64,000 nucleotides of DNA from Gammaproteobacteria bacterium (GCA_004298065.1 SCRL01000074.1:19516-83515), one strand, 5' to 3'. Shown: positions 28,308-36,785, counted from the stretch's first letter. The notes: a model not told the origin generated them from the letters alone. A program made the numbers and translations.

Positions 28308-28970
28308 TCAGTTGAAAAACTTTGCCCACGCCGGCATCTCCGGCGGCGAATCGAACGCCCCTTTCAGTTGGCGGAACGATCGGACAAGCTTGATGTAGTC
28401 GCCATAGTCTCGTCCGTGGTAGTAAAGAGAAGGCGCCCGGTAGCTGATGGTATAGAGTCCGGTTTTGTCGACAAAGCCGTGGGTGGCGATGCGTATCCTG
28501 AGTCCATCGTCATTTTTGAATTCCATCGCCAATAAAAAACCCGGCTTGCCGTTGAGCTGGGCCGGGGTGTTGCTCAACACCTTCAGCCGCTCCAGCCCGG
28601 TACGCTTGCGCAGATCGGAGACATAGAGATCCGCGGCCTCGAGCGGCAACATGTTGGCCGTGCTCTTTTTCTTGATGGTCGGGAAAGCGGTGTCCGGATA
28701 GCGGCGCGTGACGGTGATCGCATGGATGCCTGTACCGTCCTTTGAAGCCCTCATTTGCTCCAACAGGACGGTCTGCTCCTTGTCGTCGATCATGAGCCGG
28801 TCCCAGGTATCGGCGCTGGCGGTCCTGTTCCATCCCTCCGGCACGGTGAATTCGAAGCTGGTCGATTTTGCGACCTTGTTCACCTGGTCGGTCATGGTCC
28901 AATAGGGCGTGGGTGCGCATCCGCCGAGGGCGGCTAACAGCACCAGGAGCGCTGGAATTTTTCTGGTCAT
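28308..28970 (-). CDS. Hypothetical lipoprotein in M48 peptidase operon
   Basis: The start is ATG 28970 (AGAGGG in front); a TTG five codons upstream overlaps the previous stop. The 220-residue product has lipobox LGGC and a mature alpha/beta domain, with FEFTVPEGWNRT, GIHAITVTRRYPD and GFVDKTGLYTISYRAP. It resembles periplasmic PsbP-like or DUF1795-type folds in outline, but I do not assign it. It follows the M48 gene closely. Confidence 0.78.
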   Translation of the reverse strand: MTRKIPALLVLLAALGGCAPTPYWTMTDQVNKVAKSTSFEFTVPEGWNRTASADTWDRLMIDDKEQTVLLEQMRASKDGTGIHAITVTRRYPDTAFPTIKKKSTANMLPLEAADLYVSDLRKRTGLERLKVLSNTPAQLNGKPGFLLAMEFKNDDGLRIRIATHGFVDKTGLYTISYRAPSLYYHGRDYGDYIKLVRSFRQLKGAFDSPPEMPAWAKFFN

Positions 28971-28981
28971 CGGGCCCTCTG

Positions 28982-30112
28982 TCAATTGAGCGAACTCACG
29001 TACTGCTGCACGTAGGCCCTGTCGCGGGCATTCTTGGGCGCGAGGCCCAGATACTTGTTGAAATACTGCCGCGCCAGCCCCTTGTTGCCGGTCTTCATGT
29101 AATACATTCCAAGGCCCTTATAGGTGGGCGCGAAACCGGGCGCCAGTTTTTCCGCCGTCTGATAGGCCTTCAGCGCCTTGTCGGTATCGTTTTTTTCGTC
29201 GCGACGGAGGTAGGCCTCGCCGAGATAGTAATACCCGGCGGCGGGGTAGTAGCGGCGCAAGCTGTTGTCTTCCATCACCAGAATGACGCCCTTGAACCGG
29301 TCCTGGCTCACATCCTTGCGCAGGACTTCGAGACGCATCGGTTGAATGACGCGGTTATATTCTTCCGTGCCCACACGGCCACCGCCCCTGTGTTTCGCGG
29401 ACAGTTCCTTGAACGTTTCGATGCGTTCGACCAGTTGCGGGTGGGACGAAAAGAAATAGGGCTCCTCGATGTTCAGCGTTTTGACCTCATCGGCGAGGCG
29501 CCGAAAGACCTTGTGCGCCTCGCCGGGGTGATACCCGGCCTTGACCATTCTTGCGTACCCTCTCTGGTCGGCTTCCCGTTCGAGGTCGCGGGAGAATCCG
29601 CTAATGGATGAAATCGCAGCCAGGCTGGAAAAGGGGATGCCGGATACCGCGAAGGCGGAGACATTTTTCGTCGATACGCGCTGCTGGAAGCCGTGCCGCT
29701 CGACGAAATGCGCGGCCTCGTGACCCAAGACGGCCGCCAGTTGAGCTTCGTTCTCGATTCTCGCCAGCAAACCGATGTTGAAATAAATGCTGCCGTTCGG
29801 CAGCGCAAAAGCATTGAGCTGGGTGGAATCGTAAAGGTGGACCTTGATCTTGCCCTTGAACTCCGGATACAGGCGGTTCATTACGTTCTGCAAATAGGCG
29901 GACGCGCGCGGGTCTTCGTATATCTGACCGCTGCGCTCGATGGCGGTGTCGAATCCGCTGGCCTCATGCCACAACCTGTGTTCATTTTCCTTCAGGTTGG
30001 CCGTATCGCCAGCATTGGCGAAGGATGTAACACCACCGGTGGTGGCGCAACCGCTGACAACAACCGATATCAGCACGAGCCCGATAATTCTGGCGATGTC
30101 GATTCCGCTCAT
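28982..30112 (-). CDS. M48-family metallopeptidase lipoprotein with TPR repeats (BepA-like)
   Basis: The 376-residue protein has a lipobox (VVSGC, Cys22), a M48 catalytic domain with HEAAH at 131-135 and the third ligand in EREAD (about 180), and TPR-like helices at about 285-375. BepA/YfgC proteins assist and degrade outer-membrane proteins in the periplasm. The lipid anchor is unlike BepA, which is soluble, and closer to LoiP/YggG. It sits between two exported proteins in one operon. Confidence 0.9.
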   Translation of the reverse strand: MSGIDIARIIGLVLISVVVSGCATTGGVTSFANAGDTANLKENEHRLWHEASGFDTAIERSGQIYEDPRASAYLQNVMNRLYPEFKGKIKVHLYDSTQLNAFALPNGSIYFNIGLLARIENEAQLAAVLGHEAAHFVERHGFQQRVSTKNVSAFAVSGIPFSSLAAISSISGFSRDLEREADQRGYARMVKAGYHPGEAHKVFRRLADEVKTLNIEEPYFFSSHPQLVERIETFKELSAKHRGGGRVGTEEYNRVIQPMRLEVLRKDVSQDRFKGVILVMEDNSLRRYYPAAGYYYLGEAYLRRDEKNDTDKALKAYQTAEKLAPGFAPTYKGLGMYYMKTGNKGLARQYFNKYLGLAPKNARDRAYVQQYVSSLN

Positions 30113-30163
30113 GGCCGGTGATCTCCCCTTAACTTAAAGAAGCACGATCTGCTGCGCGGCGTC

Positions 30164-30928
30164 CTACTTCGCGTAGGCATTGCGATAACTCTCTATGCCT
30201 GGATACCACTCGAAGATGGCGTTAACCATCTTGGCGGCGTCCTCCGGATCGCGCAGATTGGTGCTGTCTGTGCGGTAGTTGCTGTTCATCCACAACAAAT
30301 CTCCGGTCCGGAGGTCGACCATTCCGACATGGATATACGAATGACCCAATTCCGGCGCCGGACCGGTGAAGATGTTGACGATGGGAATGTTGCCAACGAT
30401 CGCCCGTGCCTTGCGCCCGGTGGTGGATACGACGTCGCGTCCGTAAACCATGATGGCGGCATCGGCCCCGGTCTGATCGGCCACCGCGCGCAGGCCGGGG
30501 CCGATGGAGTAGTCGAAACGCCGGATCTTGTGTCTCCACGAGTCGCCGCCGTTTCGCGAGGCGGTATTGACCACCAGCTTATAGAGTGCAAGATGCTCGT
30601 CGACGTTGCCGGCGGTGGTTCCCGAAAATTTCGGCGCCGTCGCCTCTCTCATGTTCTGCTGCTTTTTTATCGCCGCCGACAGGGCCTTGAACACGTTCCG
30701 GCCGGCCTCCTGGCTCCATTCCGGTACTTTCTCCTCCACCCCGCCGGCGGTTACCTCCACCACCTCGATATTCGCCGGCAGGACCATTACCTTCTTGGGC
30801 AGCGAAGGATTACTCAACAACCATTTGTAATGTACCCAATGGGGTGTATCGGCCGCTTGCACCGTAAGCGGTGCGGCGACAAGCGTTATCGAGATAGCCA
30901 GTGAGACCAGCGGCTTGCGGATAGACAC
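30164..30928 (-). CDS. Hypothetical exported protein, first gene of M48 operon
   Basis: The start is placed at GTG 30928, preceded by AGGGGGAACGAG, giving a 254-residue product with a signal peptide (LAISITLVAAPLTVQA). The longer frame upstream has no fitting start. The mature part has KKVMVLPANIEVVEV, a helical stretch, then DAAIMVYGRDVVST and GMVDLRTGDLLWMNSNY, a layout seen in GNA1162/DUF799-like and CsgG-like envelope proteins. It is 51 bases ahead of the M48 gene. Family and function are uncertain. Confidence 0.78.
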   Translation of the reverse strand: MSIRKPLVSLAISITLVAAPLTVQAADTPHWVHYKWLLSNPSLPKKVMVLPANIEVVEVTAGGVEEKVPEWSQEAGRNVFKALSAAIKKQQNMREATAPKFSGTTAGNVDEHLALYKLVVNTASRNGGDSWRHKIRRFDYSIGPGLRAVADQTGADAAIMVYGRDVVSTTGRKARAIVGNIPIVNIFTGPAPELGHSYIHVGMVDLRTGDLLWMNSNYRTDSTNLRDPEDAAKMVNAIFEWYPGIESYRNAYAK

Positions 30929-31093
30929 GTCTCGTTCCCCCTGTGACCGTGACGGGCTTATACCAACAATATATAAGCACATATTATTTAGATCAGCACA
31001 AAGCGCAGACCGGCTATCCCATGCGCGCTGCCGTGTATCGGATAGTCGATTCATGTACGTTACCGCTCCCGCGGAGTCCAGTACTGGATACGT

Positions 31094-31666
31094 CTATGGG
31101 ACCGCCCTGCCCCAAACCGCGAACACCGGATCGGAGAACGCCATCTGTTTGGCGTAGGCGTCATCCGCCGGCCGCGGCCAGTCGCGTAGGGATTCGGTCC
31201 CGAGCGCGGTGAAGCCGCCGGCGCGGCGGAAGTAATCGAGCACAAGGCCCATGCGCTCGAACGCATGCAGCATCGGCCAGACCTGGATCGCCTTGGGCGG
31301 GAACCAGCGATCGGAGAACGTGACCACGAACGGTGCGCCGGGCTTGAGCACGCGGCGCACGGAGCGGAACACGTCGTGCGGCTGGATCAGGTACTCGACC
31401 GAGGCGGTGCAGACCACGGCGTCGAACTCCCCGTCCGCGAACGGCAGCTCCGGGTTGCCGTTGAGGTCGTGCACGACATGCGCGGACAGGCGCGGGTTCT
31501 GTCCCATCTCTTCGGCGTTGAGGCCGAGACCGGTGACATCGAGGTCGATTTCCGGCAAATGCGACACCCAACTGCTCATGAGGTCGAGCACGCGCATGCC
31601 GGGTTTGAGAACGCGCGCATATATATTGGTGATGTGCCCGCGCGCGGTCGCGTCCAGATGCTGCAC
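31094..31666 (-). CDS. Class I SAM-dependent methyltransferase
   Basis: The 190-residue product has the SAM-binding start VLDLMSSWVSHLP, an acidic loop, and the motif FDAVVCTASVEYL of type-11 methyltransferases. The only in-frame start is GTG 31666 without a ribosome site. The codons upstream, back to the TetR stop, still read like protein (RPLYGEAGANAQSRL), so the natural N-terminus may have been lost or may use an unusual start. It is the last gene of the DsrE2-TetR operon. The substrate is unknown. Confidence 0.82.
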   Translation of the reverse strand: MQHLDATARGHITNIYARVLKPGMRVLDLMSSWVSHLPEIDLDVTGLGLNAEEMGQNPRLSAHVVHDLNGNPELPFADGEFDAVVCTASVEYLIQPHDVFRSVRRVLKPGAPFVVTFSDRWFPPKAIQVWPMLHAFERMGLVLDYFRRAGGFTALGTESLRDWPRPADDAYAKQMAFSDPVFAVWGRAVP

Positions 31667-31714
31667 CAGACGCGACTGGGCGTTAGCGCCCGCTTCGCCA
31701 TACAGCGGGCGCGG

Positions 31715-32302
31715 TTATTTCCGGCTGCTGACTTGCTTGTCGAGCCAGGCCTCGAACTGGTCGAGTTCCTGATTGAGATATTTCTGGTCGCCGTAGACCT
31801 GCGCCACCACCACGATACCCTGCGCGCGTCCGAGGAGATGCAGCGCGAGTCCGGCGGCGTCCTTGTGGCCCAGTGCCTTGAGCTGCGCGGCGAGCCAATC
31901 GCGAAACAGGTCGAACATCTTGCGCGCCTTGGCCTTGAGTGCCGGCTGGGCCTTGCCGAGCTCGATGTTAAGCGAACCCATCGGGCAGCCGTAACGCGCG
32001 AGGTCCTTGCCGGAACCGCGCACCATTTGAATGAAGCGCCGCAGCCGGGCGCGCGCGTCGGCAAACTCCCGGTCCCAGTCCGCGAGCATCGCGCGGATAT
32101 GCTCGATGCGGTAGTCCACCACCGCCGCGAGGATGTCGTCCTTGGTCTTGAAGTGGTAGTAGAAGTTGCCGCGCGGGATCGCGGCGGCCTCGGCGATGTC
32201 GCTGAACGAGGTCTGGTTGTAGCCGCGCTGGTAAAACAGCCGGTTTGCGGTCTCGACGATCTGCTGACGGCTGACTTCGCCCTTCTCGGCCATGGACATC
32301 AT
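31715..32302 (-). CDS. TetR-family transcriptional regulator
   Basis: The N-terminal HTH (about residues 9-50) has IVETANRLFYQRGYNQTSFSDIAE and AIPRGNFYYHFKTKDDIL, typical of TetR. The C-terminal ligand domain is all-helical and contains one cysteine (RYGCPMGSL). I place the start at ATG 32302, after GGTGGGGTG. It lies 18 bases after the SDR-like stop, inside the sulfur operon. Two palindromes at the operon promoter (35651-35686) are probable operators, giving autorepression. The inducer may be a sulfur compound, but that is inference. Confidence 0.9.
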   Translation of the reverse strand: MMSMAEKGEVSRQQIVETANRLFYQRGYNQTSFSDIAEAAAIPRGNFYYHFKTKDDILAAVVDYRIEHIRAMLADWDREFADARARLRRFIQMVRGSGKDLARYGCPMGSLNIELGKAQPALKAKARKMFDLFRDWLAAQLKALGHKDAAGLALHLLGRAQGIVVVAQVYGDQKYLNQELDQFEAWLDKQVSSRK

Positions 32303-32320
32303 TATAATCACCCCACCCGC

Positions 32321-33322
32321 TCAGGCGATGGGCCGCGCCATCCGCATCGGCCGGATTTCGCGCGCCGCCATCTCGCGCACCTGCGCCCGCACCGCTTCGC
32401 GCCAGCTGACGCGCGGGCGATAGCCGAGACGCTTGCTGGCCTCGACGTTGGAGACGTTCACCTCTTCCAGCAGGTGCACGATCGAGCGCGTCACTAGCGG
32501 CTCCCAGGGCACGAATAGATCGAGTTTTTCCATGAGCCAGCTGAAGGGATAGGCGAGCGCGAACGGTACGCTGAAATGCGGCTTGGGGTAGCCGAATTCG
32601 TCGTGCAGCAATTCGATTACCTCGCGCGTCCTCGGAACCTCCGGCCCGACGATGTTGAACGCTTCATAACCGGACAGCCCCGGCGCCGTCGCCGCGAGGG
32701 CAAACGCCTCGCCCACATCGCGCCCGTCCACGATCGGCAGGCTCGTGCGCCCGCCGGCGACGTAGGGCACCAGATGGGTTTTGAGGCGCGGTATCAGAAT
32801 CGGCAGTACCGACAGCGCGTAGCGCTGCCCGGCGAAGATGCCGAGGCGCAGGTTGACCATGGTGGTGCCGCCGGCCAGTTCGCGCATTCGGTCCTCGATG
32901 GCGATGACGTTGCCCAGGTGCGGCCAGAAGCGACGCGGGATGCCGCGGCTGTTGGCGTCGTGCGACCGCTCGGGCGCGGCCGCGGACGTGGTGCTCACGT
33001 TCACCAAGCGCTGGATGCCCCGCGCCACCGCCGCGTCGAGCAGGCCGAGCGTCGGTTCGAGATAAAGCGTGCGCGATTCCTGCGCATGGCCCCAGAGCGA
33101 GGTCCAGGCCGCCGCGTGGCAGACGATATCAACGTCGTCGAGCACCCGGGCGCGATAATCGGCGTCGCGCAAATCGCCCACGCGCACCTCACCCTGGAAA
33201 CCGGGAATAAGCCGATGCCGGTCGCGGCAGGCGGCGATGACCTTTACATCTGGACGCTGTGCCAGCGCCTCCAGCACGTGGCTGCCGACAAAGCCGGTGG
33301 CGCCGGTGACAAGAACGGTCAT
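32321..33322 (-). CDS. Extended SDR (NAD-dependent epimerase-like) protein without YxxxK
   Basis: The 333-residue protein has the Rossmann start VLVTGATGFVGSHV, the NNAG-like VDIVCHAAAWTS, and the C-terminal substrate domain of extended SDR enzymes. In the expected catalytic stretch, after STTSAAAPERS, the Tyr-xxx-Lys pair is not seen; the region reads HLGNVIAIEDR. It may be a non-catalytic NAD(P)-binding or sensor protein, or use other residues. The start overlaps the redoxin stop by one base (TAATG). Confidence 0.82.
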   Translation of the reverse strand: MTVLVTGATGFVGSHVLEALAQRPDVKVIAACRDRHRLIPGFQGEVRVGDLRDADYRARVLDDVDIVCHAAAWTSLWGHAQESRTLYLEPTLGLLDAAVARGIQRLVNVSTTSAAAPERSHDANSRGIPRRFWPHLGNVIAIEDRMRELAGGTTMVNLRLGIFAGQRYALSVLPILIPRLKTHLVPYVAGGRTSLPIVDGRDVGEAFALAATAPGLSGYEAFNIVGPEVPRTREVIELLHDEFGYPKPHFSVPFALAYPFSWLMEKLDLFVPWEPLVTRSIVHLLEEVNVSNVEASKRLGYRPRVSWREAVRAQVREMAAREIRPMRMARPIA

Positions 33323-33876
33323 TATTTTTCCCACGTTTGCGTTCCCAGAGCGAATGCCCGGACCCGGTCGAACGGCAGGTGATCGCCCTCGTCCCGGCCG
33401 TAGTACGCCGTGCGAATCACGCCGGTTTCGTCCACCAAAAAATCCGCCGGCATGGTGGTGAGATGGCCGTTGATTGCGGTCGGCAGATAGCCTTTCACGA
33501 ACATCGCATGGAGAACCGCCGGCATGCGCATAACCATGCCGCGCAGCACACCCACCACCGAACGTTCGATACCGAATGCCCGGTAATGCACATTTTGCTC
33601 ATCGGCCAGGATCGGAAACGGCGCCGCATGCCGCTCGGCATAGCGGCGCAGGTTTTCCGGCGAGGAATCGAAGATGGCAATGACAGAGAACCGGTTTCCG
33701 AGTTCGTCGAAGCGTTTCACCAATTCATGCACGCGGAGATTGCAGAACGGACAGGCGGCGAAGCGAAAGAACGACAGCATGAAGCGCCGACCCTGGAGGC
33801 TGTCCGAATCGAAAGTGGTGCCGTCCATGGCGGGCAGACGGATATTGCCGACCCGCTCGCCGGGTGCGCGCCGCAT
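33322..33876 (-). CDS. AhpC/TSA-type redoxin
   Basis: The 184-residue protein is thioredoxin-like, with a CPFC pair in FFRFAACPFCNLRVHEL (about residues 42-45), followed by AIFDSSPENLRRYAE and FPILADEQNVHYRAFG, as in peroxiredoxin-like proteins. The CxxC form suggests thiol-disulfide exchange instead of a classical peroxidase. No signal peptide is seen, so it is cytoplasmic. It lies 12 bases after the TusA gene, in keeping with persulfide handling. Confidence 0.87.
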   Translation of the reverse strand: MRRAPGERVGNIRLPAMDGTTFDSDSLQGRRFMLSFFRFAACPFCNLRVHELVKRFDELGNRFSVIAIFDSSPENLRRYAERHAAPFPILADEQNVHYRAFGIERSVVGVLRGMVMRMPAVLHAMFVKGYLPTAINGHLTTMPADFLVDETGVIRTAYYGRDEGDHLPFDRVRAFALGTQTWEK

Positions 33877-33888
33877 GGCCGGGTCGTC

Positions 33889-34122
33889 CTACCGGTCCTT
33901 GCGGACCAGGAAGAGATAATCGGTCCCGGCCTGCTGCGCGGCGACGAGCGTGTGGCCCGTCTGGCGACAAAACGCCTCGACGTCCTTGACCGATCCCGGG
34001 TCGGTGGCCAGCAGCCGTACCACCTTGCCGGCGTCGAGCCCCTGCACCGCCTTCTTCAGGCGCAGGATCGGCAGCGGGCAGTTGAGTCCACGGGCATCCA
34101 CTTCAGCCTGAAACGCACTCAT
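33889..34122 (-). CDS. tusA: TusA-family sulfurtransferase of the DsrE2 operon
   Basis: The 77-residue protein carries the CPLPIL motif after a short beta strand (ARGLNCPLPILRLKKAV), the hallmark of TusA. In sulfur oxidisers, TusA is encoded with DsrE2 and rhodanese and moves persulfide sulfur to Dsr or sHdr enzymes. The start overlaps the SDR stop (ATGA), with a strong site AGAGGAGG. It differs clearly from the paralogue at 16915. Confidence 0.93.
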   Translation of the reverse strand: MSAFQAEVDARGLNCPLPILRLKKAVQGLDAGKVVRLLATDPGSVKDVEAFCRQTGHTLVAAQQAGTDYLFLVRKDR

Positions 34123-34940
34123 GTGTTACCTCCTCTTAGTGCTGCTGGAGTTTTAAAGGACCGTTTGATCAGAAATCCGAAAAGCGACACCGGCAAGGAA
34201 CGCGGCACCAGACGGTTTTGCCATGCGTAGAACTTGTTGATCAGGCCGGATACCACCGTCGCTTTCTTACCGAGCGCCCGTATTCCGGTTCGCGCCACTT
34301 TCCATGGCGATTGATAGAACATGGGCAGCTTGGAGAAATTTAGCGGCAGGTTGGCGGGCATGTCCGTATCGGTCAGGCCGGGCGCCAGAACGCTGACATC
34401 GATGCCGTGTTTCTTCAGCTCGAAGTGCAGGGCTTCGCCCAGCGTGAGCACATACGCTTTCGTGGCGGCATAGTTCGCGACATAGGGTATTCCCTGATAC
34501 CCAAAGAGACTCGATACCAGCAGCACGCCGCCCCGCTTGCGTTTCGCCATTTTGTTCGCAAAAACATGAATCAGCTGCATCGGCACGATCATGTTCAGGT
34601 GTGCCATGCCCGTGTGTCGTGCCAGCGTCGTGCCGGTAAATTCCGCCGCTTCCGCCACCCCCGCGGCGGGGACAACCAAACCGATGATGATGTCTTGGGT
34701 AGAACGGTCGATTTCCTCGATGGCGCCTGGCTTTGTCAGATCGATCCCCAGGGTACGCACTTCGATGCCGTACCGGTGCTCCAATTCTTTCTTGAGCGTG
34801 TCGAGCAACCGTTGCCGACGGGACACGACAACGAGATTGAGCTTGCGTGCGGCAAGTTCATGGGAAACCGCCCTGCCGATGCCCGAGCTTGCGCCGGTCA
34901 CCAACGCCCACGGTCCATAAATTCTCTGAAAATCATCCAT
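34119..34940 (-). CDS. Short-chain dehydrogenase/reductase
   Basis: The 273-residue classical SDR has the NADP-binding TGASSGIGRAV and the catalytic YAATK (in YVANYAATKAYV). The serine is in LLVSSLFGYQG. The C-terminal extension, about 60 residues with NKFYAWQNRL and a hydrophobic end, resembles DltE/YqjQ-like ketoreductases. The start at 34940 is chosen over an upstream in-frame Met. Its place in a sulfur operon is unexplained. Confidence 0.9.
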   Translation of the reverse strand: MDDFQRIYGPWALVTGASSGIGRAVSHELAARKLNLVVVSRRQRLLDTLKKELEHRYGIEVRTLGIDLTKPGAIEEIDRSTQDIIIGLVVPAAGVAEAAEFTGTTLARHTGMAHLNMIVPMQLIHVFANKMAKRKRGGVLLVSSLFGYQGIPYVANYAATKAYVLTLGEALHFELKKHGIDVSVLAPGLTDTDMPANLPLNFSKLPMFYQSPWKVARTGIRALGKKATVVSGLINKFYAWQNRLVPRSLPVSLFGFLIKRSFKTPAALRGGNT

Positions 34941-35009
34941 GTCTTGAGCCTCGTTCTTGAAACGACGTTTATCGGCCAAGCCCGCTGTCATGCGTGGCTT
35001 GTTCTTGTG

Positions 35010-35630
35010 TCAGATGAACAGCGATACGTCGGACTTGGCCGCGATCGGCAGGAAGCTCGCGGCGCCGATCCAGTCGGCGACCTCGGGGATGAAGTCGTCC
35101 TTGGTGTAGCCGAACAGGTCCACGGTCATTTGGCAGGCCACGAGCTTCACGTCCGCTTCGAGGCAGGCGTCGCGCAGCTCTTTAATGCTCGCGACGCCCT
35201 TGTTATGCAGCGTCTGCTGCATCATGCGCGTCGCGAAACGCTCGAAGCCGGGCACGTTGCCCATGACCAGGTTCGGGATCTTCCATTCGACGCCGCGGAA
35301 CCAGTCCGGGCCGAACGGCATCTTCATCGGCATCGCCGGGTTGCCGAGCGGCGAGATTTCGAGGTCGAGGTCCTTGCGCAGCAGGTTCAGGCCATAGAAC
35401 GTGAAGAACACCGACACGTCCCAGCCGAGCGCCCCGGCGGTGGACGCCAGGATGAACGGCGGATAGGCCATGTCGAGCGTGCCCTTGGTCGCGATGATCG
35501 CGAGCGACGGCGTGTGCGCCGCCTCGCGCGCGGCCATCTTTTCCTCGAACCGTTGGTCGAACCACGCCTCCCACGCCTGCCGCTGCGCCGGCGTCAGGTC
35601 CGTCACCGCCGCCTTCTCCATCGTGCCCAT
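35010..35630 (-). CDS. DsrE2-like sulfurtransferase
   Basis: The 206-residue protein belongs to the DsrE/DsrF-like family: LAIIATKGTLDMAYPPFILASTA at the start of the domain, then a membrane-like stretch (WDVSVFFTFYGLNLL), and the conserved cysteine in LVACQMTVDLFGY. DsrE2 proteins pass persulfide to TusA. The start ATG 35630 follows GGAGGTGCACC. It is the first gene of the operon and lies directly downstream of the operator-bearing promoter. Confidence 0.9.
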   Translation of the reverse strand: MGTMEKAAVTDLTPAQRQAWEAWFDQRFEEKMAAREAAHTPSLAIIATKGTLDMAYPPFILASTAGALGWDVSVFFTFYGLNLLRKDLDLEISPLGNPAMPMKMPFGPDWFRGVEWKIPNLVMGNVPGFERFATRMMQQTLHNKGVASIKELRDACLEADVKLVACQMTVDLFGYTKDDFIPEVADWIGAASFLPIAAKSDVSLFI

Positions 35631-35650
35631 GGTGCACCTCCGCGTGTTGT

Positions 35651-35686
35651 CAGACAGTCGTCTTAGATAATCAGACGAATGTCTGA
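35651..35686. promoter_or_regulatory. Pair of AGAC-N4-GTCT palindromes, likely TetR operators
   Basis: CAGAC-agtc-GTCTT (35651-35664) and TCAGAC-gaat-GTCTGA (35671-35686) have centres 21 bases apart, two helical turns. One lies between the promoter hexamers and the other just after the -10. This is a good arrangement for a TetR dimer pair. The TetR gene is in the operon itself. Confidence 0.75.
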
Positions 35687-35693
35687 GTGTCAA
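35665..35693 (-). promoter_or_regulatory. Sigma-70 promoter of the DsrE2-TetR operon
   Basis: On the minus strand TTGACA (35688-35693) and TTATCT (35665-35670) are separated by 17 bases, a near-consensus promoter. The -35 overlaps the end of the mug gene. The spacer is filled by one of the palindromes. Confidence 0.8.
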
Positions 35694-36238
35694 GCGGCGG
35701 CGCGGCGCAAGCGTCGAAAAAGTTGAACCAGTCGGGCGAGCGGGTAATGGGCGTTGAGCCCACTCGGGTTCGGCAGCACCCAAACGGGCGTCGTGGCGAT
35801 GGATTCCGGTTGTGGGCCGATAGCGACGCGCTTGCGGCCGAAGGCGGCTTGATATGCCCCGACACCGAGCACTACGACAACGCGCGGGCGCAGGCGCCTG
35901 ACCTTCGCGGCCAGCCGCCGCCCTCCTGCCTTCAGTTCCTTCTCCGGCAGCTCGTCGGCGGAGGCCGTCGCGCGGTTGACGATGTTGGTGATGCCGAGGC
36001 GGTGTTTCAGCAGTTCGCGTTCTTCATAAGGCGACAACTGCCGGGAGGTGAAGCCGGCGCGGTGTAGCGCCGGCCAGAAGCGGTTGCCGGGACGGGCGAA
36101 GTGGTGTTTTACTGCCGCCGAATACAGCCCCGGATTGATGCCGACGAACAGGACTTTCAGTCGTGACGCCACGACGTCGGGCACGGTTTTATTCCTTGCC
36201 GCCCGCAATTCCCGCCGCGTCGGGCGCGGCGGCTTCAT
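35690..36238 (-). CDS. mug: G/U mismatch-specific DNA glycosylase
   Basis: The 182-residue product (ATG 36238) has the Mug motifs: VLFVGINPGLYSA near the N-terminus, GITNIVNRAT and the final LPNPSGLNAHY. It removes uracil or ethenocytosine from mismatches. An earlier ATG at 36271 overlaps the greB start codon on the opposite strand (CCATGG) and is less likely. Confidence 0.93.
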   Translation of the reverse strand: MKPPRPTRRELRAARNKTVPDVVASRLKVLFVGINPGLYSAAVKHHFARPGNRFWPALHRAGFTSRQLSPYEERELLKHRLGITNIVNRATASADELPEKELKAGGRRLAAKVRRLRPRVVVVLGVGAYQAAFGRKRVAIGPQPESIATTPVWVLPNPSGLNAHYPLARLVQLFRRLRRAAA

Positions 36239-36269
36239 TTGTCTTGCAAGGCTTCTTAGAATTCGTGCC

Positions 36270-36785
36270 ATGGGCCGCCAAAGACTGCCACAACCGAAAA
36301 GCTCCGCCTACATCACCCCCGAGGGCGCGAACCAGCTGCGCGACGAACTCGACCGCCTGTGGCGCGTCGAGCGCCCCAAGGTGACACAGGCGGTGTCCGA
36401 GGCCGCGGCTCAGGGCGACCGCTCGGAGAATGCCGAGTACATCTACGGCAAGAAGCGACTGCGCGAGATCGACCGGCGCATTCGCTATATCCAGAAACGC
36501 CTGGACGAGATCAAAGTCGTGGACCGCGCGCCGGAAGACACGGGCAAGGTGTTCTTCGGCGCCTGGGTGCGGCTCGAGGACGACGACGGGAAAACCCACA
36601 CTTACCGCATCGTCGGCGCCGACGAGTTCGATCCCGCGCGGGGCTGGATCAGCGTGGACTCGCCGCTCGCACGCGTCTTGCTCAAAAAAGGTGCGGGCGA
36701 CGAGGTCGAGGTCCACTTGCCCACGGGCCGCAAGGCGTACTGGGTGCTCGCGGTGAGTTACCAGCCGCCGGGGTCCGCCGGCTAA
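36270..36785 (+). CDS. greB: Transcription elongation factor GreB
   Basis: The 171-residue protein has the GreA/GreB architecture: N-terminal coiled coil with AAAQGDRSENAEYIYGKKRLREIDRRIRY, whose acidic tip stimulates RNA cleavage, and a C-terminal FKBP-like domain with VSYQPP at the end. The YIYGKKRLREIDRRIR stretch marks GreB over GreA. It rescues backtracked RNA polymerase. Confidence 0.94.
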   Translation: MGRQRLPQPKSSAYITPEGANQLRDELDRLWRVERPKVTQAVSEAAAQGDRSENAEYIYGKKRLREIDRRIRYIQKRLDEIKVVDRAPEDTGKVFFGAWVRLEDDDGKTHTYRIVGADEFDPARGWISVDSPLARVLLKKGAGDEVEVHLPTGRKAYWVLAVSYQPPGSAG

